This document shows, piece by piece, positions 38,623-44,048 of a stretch of DNA of 44,048 nt. Numbering within the stretch: the first letter of the stretch is position 1; each line of letters starts with the position of its first letter. Position numbers and translations under genes: made by a program. Source of the DNA: CAZTXD01 sp964617995 (GTDB taxonomy: Bacteria > Actinomycetota > Acidimicrobiia > Spongiisociales > ZC4RG35); contig CAZTXD010000011.1 in NCBI GenBank assembly GCA_964617995.1, positions 1-44,048 on the forward strand, in the 5' to 3' direction. The notes under the pieces are model-generated. The model saw only the letters and a list, made by a program, of their open reading frames with translations. It was not told the DNA's origin and ran no database searches.

Positions 38623-39426
38623 TCAGTCCTCCTCTGTGGGGAACGTCCGGCGTAGGGTCTCGCCCCGGCGCCACGACGTGGCCACCCGGTGGTAGTACCC
38701 CCCGATGATCTCGCGTGGCTCGAGTATCTCCAACTCCTCGAAAGGCGATGATCCCAGGGTGATGTCTGCCGCCCCGGCCCACACGTCAACGACCTCACCG
38801 TCGTAGCCTCGCATCGTCACGACCTCCTCGAGGGCATCCGTCCCGTCCGACTCGATCGCCGGCCACCATCGGTGGTGGAGCATGGGCTGGCCGTTGACGA
38901 ATCCGGGGGCGTCGGCCGGCTCCGTCAACGTGAGGCGGGCATGAGCCAGCCGGTGCCCGGAAGCCGACAGCGTGGCGCCGAAGGTGCCGCCAGTGTCGAG
39001 GCGGGGGCCTGCCTTCCCCACCGTCACCGGCCGGGTCATCCAGATGTCACCCAGCTTCTTGGGGTAGCCCTGATGGTAACCCCGCACCAGTGCGAAGTCC
39101 TTGTCGACCCAGATGAACAGGCAGCGGGACCACACCCTGCCCTCCCACGAGCAGCGAACCACCACCAGCACCTCCTTGTACTGGGCCCGCTCCGGCTCGA
39201 GGAGTTCCGACAGATCGGGGCCACACGACTGCCAGTCCGCCCATATGACGGCCACGGCACCGGGGTCGTCGGGGGCCGGATCCACCCCGCCTGGCAGCAA
39301 ACCAGCCACCCGATCGGGGTCGGTGCGGTACTCCACCGTCAGCATCTCGCCCGAGTAGTGCCATGGGGGTGCCGGTATCAGCGATGCCCGCCCAGCGGGG
39401 GTACGCGGGAACAGAAATCCCTCCAT
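38623..39426 (-). CDS. Acetoacetate decarboxylase-fold protein
   Basis: The 267-residue product belongs to the ADC family: VEYRTDPDRVAGLLPGGV near residue 30, CLFIWVDKDFALVRGYHQGYPKKLGD near 105 containing the lysine pair expected at the Schiff-base site (GYPKKLG), and a C-terminal EPREIIGGYYHR. ADC enzymes form a Schiff base with a keto acid and may decarboxylate it or do aldol/retro-aldol chemistry. Its ATG overlaps the stop of the FAD oxidase gene, so it is coupled to the operon. Why an ADC-type enzyme belongs in an amine-degradation operon is unclear: it might act on an oxo-acid from the released product. Confidence 0.88.
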   Translation of the reverse strand: MEGFLFPRTPAGRASLIPAPPWHYSGEMLTVEYRTDPDRVAGLLPGGVDPAPDDPGAVAVIWADWQSCGPDLSELLEPERAQYKEVLVVVRCSWEGRVWSRCLFIWVDKDFALVRGYHQGYPKKLGDIWMTRPVTVGKAGPRLDTGGTFGATLSASGHRLAHARLTLTEPADAPGFVNGQPMLHHRWWPAIESDGTDALEEVVTMRGYDGEVVDVWAGAADITLGSSPFEELEILEPREIIGGYYHRVATSWRRGETLRRTFPTEED

Positions 39427-40604
39427 CAGATGATCCGCCCCGACGGTTCCCGTAGCGGTAGCCCGTCGACGAGCCTCGCCGGTCCGAGCCGGGAGAGGTC
39501 GAGGAACGGTTCCGTCCCGGTGATCAGCTCACTGAGATAGCGGCCGACCGCGTGGCATTGCTGAAAGCCGTGACCGCTGAAACCGGTGGCCTGATTGAGG
39601 CCTGCCAGGGTCGGCCACTCACCGACGATGGCGTTGGCGTCGAAGGTGTTCTGGGCGTACAGCCCGGCCCATGACCGAATCACCTCCAGGCGGTCGAAAG
39701 CGGGCAGGCGGGCCACCAGCTCGGGCCACACGACCTCGTAGAAACGGCTGCGTTCGGCCGGCGTGAAGTTGAAGCCGACCGGATCGTCGGGAAGGGACCA
39801 AGCCATCAGATAGGTGCCCTCTGCCTCAGGTATGACATACAACCCGGAGGGGAGAAAGGCGCTGGGCATCCCGATGCCCTTGCCCACATCGGTGGCCACC
39901 ACGTAGACGGTGCGCATGACGGGGGCCACCGGGATCTCGACCCCGGCTGTCGCCAGCAGGTCGGCGCTCCAAGCTCCCGCGCACACGACCACGGTCTCGG
40001 TGTGATACGTCTCACCGTCGACCAGTCGAACCCCTCTCACGCGGTCACCCTGTACCTCCAGCCCAACCACGTCCCTCTCCTCGAATGTGGCGCCGGCCGC
40101 CTCCGCCGCTCTGCGGTAGCCGCTGGTGACGGCCGTCGGGTCCACCGACCCGTCGTCGGGGCCGAATGTCCCGCCTACCAGCCCCTCCCCGGCCAGTGGC
40201 GACCATCTGGCGGCGATGTCCTCGATGGTCAGCCACTCCACGTCGCATCCCATCTCCTGCTGCAACCGGAGCCCTGCACGGGCCTCGTCCTCGGTGCTGT
40301 CGTCCGCCAGGAACAGGTTGCCCTGCTTTCGCATCTCGACCCCGGGACGGTGCCCGGCTACAACCATCTCGTCGTCGAAACGCTCGAGGACGCTCATGGC
40401 ATATCGGGACATGGCGATGTTCTCACGGAGATTGAATTGCACCCGCACGTTCCCGTCGGACCGCAACGTAGAAGAGTCGGCCAAGGACAGATCCCGGTCG
40501 AGGACCCTTATCGTCAGCGAGGGCTCGGCTCGGGTGAGATGCCAGGCAACGGCCGCGCCCATGCAGCCGGACCCGACCACGATGACATCCGACCCCATGC
40601 TCAT
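39426..40604 (-). CDS. FAD-dependent amine/glycine-oxidase-type oxidoreductase (DAO family)
   Basis: The 392-residue product has a dinucleotide-binding motif VVGSGCMGAAVAWHL at the N-terminus and VVCAGAWSADLLATAGVEIP (the second FAD segment). The C-terminus GFSGHGFQQCHAVGRYLSELI carries the sarcosine/gamma-glutamylputrescine-oxidase pattern. It would oxidise a C-N bond to an imine and release aldehyde plus amine, making hydrogen peroxide. It is preceded by the GS-like ligase with an ATGA overlap. In the Puu pathway of E. coli the PuuB oxidase follows the PuuA ligase in the same way, so it likely acts on a gamma-glutamylated amine. Confidence 0.88.
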   Translation of the reverse strand: MSMGSDVIVVGSGCMGAAVAWHLTRAEPSLTIRVLDRDLSLADSSTLRSDGNVRVQFNLRENIAMSRYAMSVLERFDDEMVVAGHRPGVEMRKQGNLFLADDSTEDEARAGLRLQQEMGCDVEWLTIEDIAARWSPLAGEGLVGGTFGPDDGSVDPTAVTSGYRRAAEAAGATFEERDVVGLEVQGDRVRGVRLVDGETYHTETVVVCAGAWSADLLATAGVEIPVAPVMRTVYVVATDVGKGIGMPSAFLPSGLYVIPEAEGTYLMAWSLPDDPVGFNFTPAERSRFYEVVWPELVARLPAFDRLEVIRSWAGLYAQNTFDANAIVGEWPTLAGLNQATGFSGHGFQQCHAVGRYLSELITGTEPFLDLSRLGPARLVDGLPLREPSGRII

Positions 40605-41887
40605 AGGAAGGGAAGGTACTCGCTGAGCTCCCAGTCAGTGGTGTGGCGGGCGTAGCGCCGCCACTCGGCCCGCTTGGTCACGAGGAATCCGTCCACGAAC
40701 GCCGGCGAGAAGGCCTCCACCAGCTCTTTGTCGGCTTCCAGCGCGTCGAGGGCCCGCTCCAGCGACGACGGCACCACGACGTCGGTGGAGGCATTCTCGA
40801 TGCAGTCGAGGGTCTCGGGCGTCGCCAGGTGATAGTCGTTCTCGTACCCGAGTCGGGCCGCGGCGAGCACTGCCGCTACCGCCTGGTGAGGGTTGGTCGC
40901 TCCGTCGGTCAGGCGGTGCTCGAGCCGGGTTCGCTCATCCCTGTCGGCAGGAACGCGGACGGTGACACCACGGTGATCGTGGCCCCAGTTGGCCCAGTAG
41001 CCGCACAGCTGACCGGGTTGGAGACGCTTGTAGGCGTTGACGGTGGGAGCCAGCAGGGCCGTCATCCCCACGTGATGATGCAGGATTCCCGAAATCGCCT
41101 TGTGGGCGAACTCACTCAGGCCGTCGTCGCTCTTGGGGTCGATGAGGGCATTGGTGTGGCCGTCTCCGCTGAACGACAGGTTCGTGTGCAGGCCGTTGCC
41201 GCCTCGGTCGGTGATCGGCTTGCCGAGGAACGTCAGCAGGATCCCTCGGCGGGCTGCTACCTCGCGGGCCATCACCTTGAACAGGAACGCCTCGTCGCAG
41301 GCCTGGAGGGCGTCGTCGTAGGTGAGAGTGAGCTCGAACTGGCCGTTGTCGTACTCGGAGTTGACCGATTCCAGGGGAATACCCACCCGGCGAGCGGCGG
41401 TCATGATCTCGTCGATCGTTCCGCTCGGATCGACCGCCGATCCCGTTCCGTAGACATAGGCTCCCGGGGTGGAGATGGGTCGCCATTCCCCTTCCTCGTC
41501 CCGCTCGAACAGATAGGCCTCCAGTTCCAGACCCACCTTCGGGTCGAATCCGAGTGCCTGCCATGAGGCGATCTGCCGTTTCAGCACCTCCCGCGGCGAC
41601 ATCTCCACCGGGTTCCCGAGGCGACTCAGGTCCCCCACCGCCACGCCTGTGTCTGCCTCCCATCCCGGGCGGATGCCATCGGTGGGGAACGAAAGCTCCA
41701 AGTCGGGGAGGCCACCCAGCATCAGGCTGCCGTCGTGAGGTGTCATGTCACGATCGAATCCCAGCGCGAACAGACTTATGCAGTGGCCGGTACCGCGCTG
41801 GGCTCGCTCGACGGGAAGATACTTTCCCCTCGCCAGACCGAGATGATCCGGGAAGAGAACCCTGATGCGGTGATAGGTGGCGGTCAA
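40601..41887 (-). CDS. Glutamine-synthetase-family gamma-glutamyl-amine ligase (PuuA-like)
   Basis: The 428-residue product is a GS-family enzyme: LPDLELSFPTDGIRPGW, LELEAYLFERD, SEYDNGQFELTL, NLSFSGDG, HHHVGMTALLAPTVNAYKRL and the arginine-rich ATP segment RVPADRDERTRLEHRL. It lacks the full adenylylation and glutamate-flap features of bacterial GlnA and is shorter. In this family such members ligate glutamate to amines such as putrescine, ethanolamine or anilines. It heads the four-gene operon. The start is TTG at 41887, with GAGGG five bases upstream. Divergent from the AADC-type gene across 50 bases, which contain an imperfect CGATAC/GTATCG inverted repeat. Confidence 0.88.
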   Translation of the reverse strand: MTATYHRIRVLFPDHLGLARGKYLPVERAQRGTGHCISLFALGFDRDMTPHDGSLMLGGLPDLELSFPTDGIRPGWEADTGVAVGDLSRLGNPVEMSPREVLKRQIASWQALGFDPKVGLELEAYLFERDEEGEWRPISTPGAYVYGTGSAVDPSGTIDEIMTAARRVGIPLESVNSEYDNGQFELTLTYDDALQACDEAFLFKVMAREVAARRGILLTFLGKPITDRGGNGLHTNLSFSGDGHTNALIDPKSDDGLSEFAHKAISGILHHHVGMTALLAPTVNAYKRLQPGQLCGYWANWGHDHRGVTVRVPADRDERTRLEHRLTDGATNPHQAVAAVLAAARLGYENDYHLATPETLDCIENASTDVVVPSSLERALDALEADKELVEAFSPAFVDGFLVTKRAEWRRYARHTTDWELSEYLPFL

Positions 41888-41937
41888 CGGTGCCCTCGAT
41901 ACTCTTCGATCAACGACGGGCGGAAGTGTATCGTTCG

Positions 41938-43368
41938 ATGCCGAGCAAATACGATGTCGCCAGGCCTTTCCCGTCCCGAGGAACCTCGACAGTGACCTTA
42001 CCCCTCGAACCCGACGCCACTCAACGCCGCCTCCTGACCGAGGCGGTCTCTGCCCACCTCGACCGCTTCTTCTCGACCCTCGACGCGGCTCCCCTGTCGG
42101 GGACCGACCTCACCGAGCATGCCATCGAAAGGCTCTCCGCGCCCGTTCCCGAGGAGGGTCGCTCCCTGGAGGAGGTCCTCGAGCTGGTGGGTGTCGCCAA
42201 CCTCGCCGGCTGCCTGCACCCCGCTGGCGGCCACATGGCCTACATACCCAACGCCGGCCTCTTCACGGGAGCCCTCGGGTCCTTCCTCGCAGCCGCCCTC
42301 AACCGCTACACCGGAGTGGTCGGCGCCGCTCCTGGTATGGCGCATCTGGAAGCCGAGGTGCTGCGCTGGCTGGCGGACCTCTTCGAGCTCCCGGAGGAAA
42401 CCGCGGCGGGAGTGCTCCTCTCCGGCGGGTCGATGGCGAACTTCACCGCGCTGGTGGCGGCGCGCACCTCCCGCCTGCCGGAGGACTTCCTGTCGGGCAC
42501 AATCTATGTGACCCCACATGCCCACCATTCCGTCGCCAAGGCCGCCCACCTGGCAGGCTTCCCCGCCTCCCGGGTCAGGACGGTGGCCGTCGACGAGGAG
42601 TTGCGCATGGATCACGACTCCCTCCTCGCTCAGGTGAAGGCCGACCGCCGCCACGGGCTCCAGCCGTTTCTGGTGGTGGCGTCGGCGGGGACGACCGACA
42701 GCGGGGCCGTCGACCCCCTCGGCGACCTGGCGGCCATCACCCACGAACAGGGACTCTGGTTGCACATCGACGCCGCCTACGGCGGGTTCTTCCAGCTCAC
42801 CGACAGGGGGCGCAAGCGCCTGGTGGGCATCGGCGCGGCCGACTCCATAACCCTCGACCCCCACAAAGGCCTCTCCATCCCCTTCGGTGTCGGAGCCCTG
42901 CTCGTACGGGAACGGGACACCCTCCTCACAGCCAACGAGGGAGAGGGGGCCTACCTCCAGGATCACCCGGGCAGCGTCACCGACCCGGCCTCCCTCGGCC
43001 CGGAGCTCACGCGACCGTTCCGGGGGATGCACGTGTGGCTCCCACTCCAGCTCCACGGTGTGGGGGCGTTCCGTAGTGAGCTCGACAAGGCTCTCGACCT
43101 CGCCGAACACGCCTACGAGCGGCTCCACACCGCCGATTGGGTCGAACGTGTCTGGCGTCCCGACCTGTCGATCGTGGCCTTCCAGAGCCACGACGACGAG
43201 CGGGCGAGGCTGGCTTTGGAGGATGCCAACGCCAGCAATCGGGTGTTCCTCTCCTCCACATCCGTAGCCGACCGCTACACGCTTCGTATCGCCGTACTCA
43301 ACCGGAGAACCACCCGGGCTCACGTCGACGACGCCCTGGACCTGCTCGCCGCCGCTCATCTGATGTGA
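41938..43368 (+). CDS. Group II PLP-dependent amino acid decarboxylase (aromatic-L-amino-acid/glutamate decarboxylase family)
   Basis: The 476-residue product has the group II decarboxylase pattern. CLHPAGGHMAYIPNAGLF and GVLLSGGSMANFTALVAAR come first, then VVASAGTTDSGAVDPL and LWLHIDAAYGGFFQL (the aspartate at the pyridine nitrogen). The Schiff-base lysine is in SITLDPHKGLSIPFGVGALLV near residue 325. It decarboxylates an amino acid to an amine in the cytoplasm; aromatic substrates (DOPA, tyrosine, tryptophan), aspartate or glutamate are all possible. The ATG at 41938 was chosen because the longer frame only adds low-complexity residues; an upstream GTG at 41926 is an alternative. It is divergent from the amine-degradation operon. 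Confidence 0.9.
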   Translation: MPSKYDVARPFPSRGTSTVTLPLEPDATQRRLLTEAVSAHLDRFFSTLDAAPLSGTDLTEHAIERLSAPVPEEGRSLEEVLELVGVANLAGCLHPAGGHMAYIPNAGLFTGALGSFLAAALNRYTGVVGAAPGMAHLEAEVLRWLADLFELPEETAAGVLLSGGSMANFTALVAARTSRLPEDFLSGTIYVTPHAHHSVAKAAHLAGFPASRVRTVAVDEELRMDHDSLLAQVKADRRHGLQPFLVVASAGTTDSGAVDPLGDLAAITHEQGLWLHIDAAYGGFFQLTDRGRKRLVGIGAADSITLDPHKGLSIPFGVGALLVRERDTLLTANEGEGAYLQDHPGSVTDPASLGPELTRPFRGMHVWLPLQLHGVGAFRSELDKALDLAEHAYERLHTADWVERVWRPDLSIVAFQSHDDERARLALEDANASNRVFLSSTSVADRYTLRIAVLNRRTTRAHVDDALDLLAAAHLM

Positions 43369-43404
43369 CCGGAACCTACTTCCGTCAGGCGTCGTCCAAC
43401 CCTC

Positions 43405-43899
43405 ATGAACCGTTGGCTGCTCGCCCTCGCCGTGTCGATCGTTGCCTGTGGATCGATCCTGCCGGCCACCTATCGGGCCGATGATCTCCCCGATCTGACG
43501 AGTCTCACCGAGGAGTGGGGATGCGGGCACGGGTTCTGGGTCGGCGACGCCGGCCAGACGGTCAGCCTCCGCATCTCCTTCCTGGGGGAAGGATCCCCAC
43601 CACGCCAGGTGGAGCTACCCCACCCCGACTGGGAGGTGAACCTCATCGAGGGAACCGACCTCTTCGCCAACTGGTGTGACGACGTGGTCGAGCCCGACGA
43701 GCCCACTCCGATCAGACATTGGACTCTCCCGGTGGTGGGCGGGCACCTCGAGCTCCTGGGCGAGCCACCCGAGGACTTTTCCGGAGACTCACTCGGGGTG
43801 CGGGCGACCGACCTTATGGTCGAGCTCCCCGACGGCGACGTCGTTCCGCTCGGCTCCATCGAGATCACCAACCCGCTGTGGGGCTTCTTCGCCGGCTGA
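43405..43899 (+). CDS. Hypothetical lipoprotein
   Basis: The 164-residue product has a signal peptide of about 14 residues, MNRWLLALAVSIVAC, with the lipidated cysteine at 15. The mature part is rich in beta strands and acidic residues, with cysteines in EEWGCGHGFWV and NWCDDVV that may form a disulfide on the cell surface. I do not recognise the family. It is 36 bases downstream of the decarboxylase gene and may be cotranscribed, but no functional link is evident. It is followed by the last repeat element. Confidence 0.7.
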   Translation: MNRWLLALAVSIVACGSILPATYRADDLPDLTSLTEEWGCGHGFWVGDAGQTVSLRISFLGEGSPPRQVELPHPDWEVNLIEGTDLFANWCDDVVEPDEPTPIRHWTLPVVGGHLELLGEPPEDFSGDSLGVRATDLMVELPDGDVVPLGSIEITNPLWGFFAG

Positions 43900-43948
43900 T
43901 CATCGAAGGTCAACGGCGACGGGCAGCCATAGCCGGCTCGCCTTCTCC

Positions 43949-44020
43949 GGTTGTGGAGGAACGGTTCCCAGCTTCTTTGGTTCTACACAACGGATACCGT
44001 TCGCCACCGTCCAAAGAAGC
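43949..44020 (-). repeat. Dispersed palindromic element, copy D (inverted)
   Basis: On the minus strand this reads GGCTTCTTTGGACGGTGGCG, the AACGGTATCCGTT palindrome, AGAACCAAAGAAGCT and GGGAACCGTTCC, closely matching copy A from end to end with a few changes. It lies after the lipoprotein gene near the window edge. Confidence 0.85.
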
Positions 44021-44048
44021 CTCAGACCGTCCTCTCGATCGCTGATCC

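Noticed and set aside
39505..39520. GGAACGGTTCC, similar to the palindrome of the dispersed element.
   Set aside because: It is inside the FAD-oxidase coding sequence with no matching flanks; probably coincidence.
41897..41933. CGATAC/GTATCG as the operator between the amine operon and the decarboxylase gene.
   Set aside because: Arms are only 6 bp with a 25-base loop; too weak to list as a feature.

Overview
The window is GC-rich and gene-dense. The gene content points to an actinobacterium: a mycothiol-type maleylpyruvate isomerase family protein, SCP2/DUF2007/LapA-type small proteins, Thr/Ser-rich lipoprotein linkers, and many genes whose start codon lies only 6-8 bases after a TANNNT -10 box (leaderless transcription). 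A deep-branching lineage such as Acidimicrobiia is my guess, not something the sequence proves. About 40 protein genes are supported. I found no tRNA, rRNA or CRISPR array and no intact insertion sequence.

Layout. 1-3.8 kb: a partial gene with a 9-residue C-terminal repeat, then gcvP (glycine dehydrogenase) under a single-aptamer glycine riboswitch. 3.9-7.6 kb: a MocR/GntR-aminotransferase regulator divergent from a PNPOx-like flavoprotein and an EamA transporter, then a DinB/MDMPI-fold protein. 7.6-13.6 kb: a complete Opp/Dpp-type peptide ABC transporter (four genes on the minus strand, with a divergent binding lipoprotein). 13.7-14.8 kb: an ECF-like sigma factor and an overlapping single-pass membrane protein. 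14.9-22.1 kb, minus strand: NurA, SbcC/Rad50, SbcD/Mre11, a DUF2007 protein, a HerA-type ATPase and a HIT protein. This is a DNA-end-processing set like the archaeal mre11-rad50-herA-nurA cluster. 22-30.6 kb: GNAT, a glucose/sorbosone dehydrogenase lipoprotein, a LapA-domain protein, an LEA-like 11-mer repeat protein, aspartate aminotransferase, a zinc-type dehydrogenase, an MFS carrier, a degenerate ADP-ribosylglycohydrolase and a diacylglycerol-kinase-like lipid kinase. 30.5-33.7 kb: a tandem pair of dynamin-like GTPases.

33.7-43.4 kb is a catabolic island: hpaD and a MarR regulator (hpaR) divergent from hpaE, then a four-gene operon on the minus strand (glutamine-synthetase-like ligase, FAD amine oxidase, acetoacetate-decarboxylase-fold protein, aldehyde dehydrogenase) divergent from an aromatic-amino-acid-decarboxylase-family gene. 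Read together, these suggest that an aromatic amino acid is decarboxylated to an amine, gamma-glutamylated, oxidised to an aldehyde and then an arylacetate such as homoprotocatechuate, and ring-cleaved by HpaD/HpaE. No single gene proves this, but the set is coherent.

Four intergenic sites (14.8, 19.4, 37.1 and 43.95 kb) carry copies of one short palindromic repeat family with no coding capacity. It may be a REP/MITE-like element. One copy sits between 29-bp perfect direct repeats, and another lies beside an 11-bp inverted repeat that may be a relic of insertion-sequence ends.
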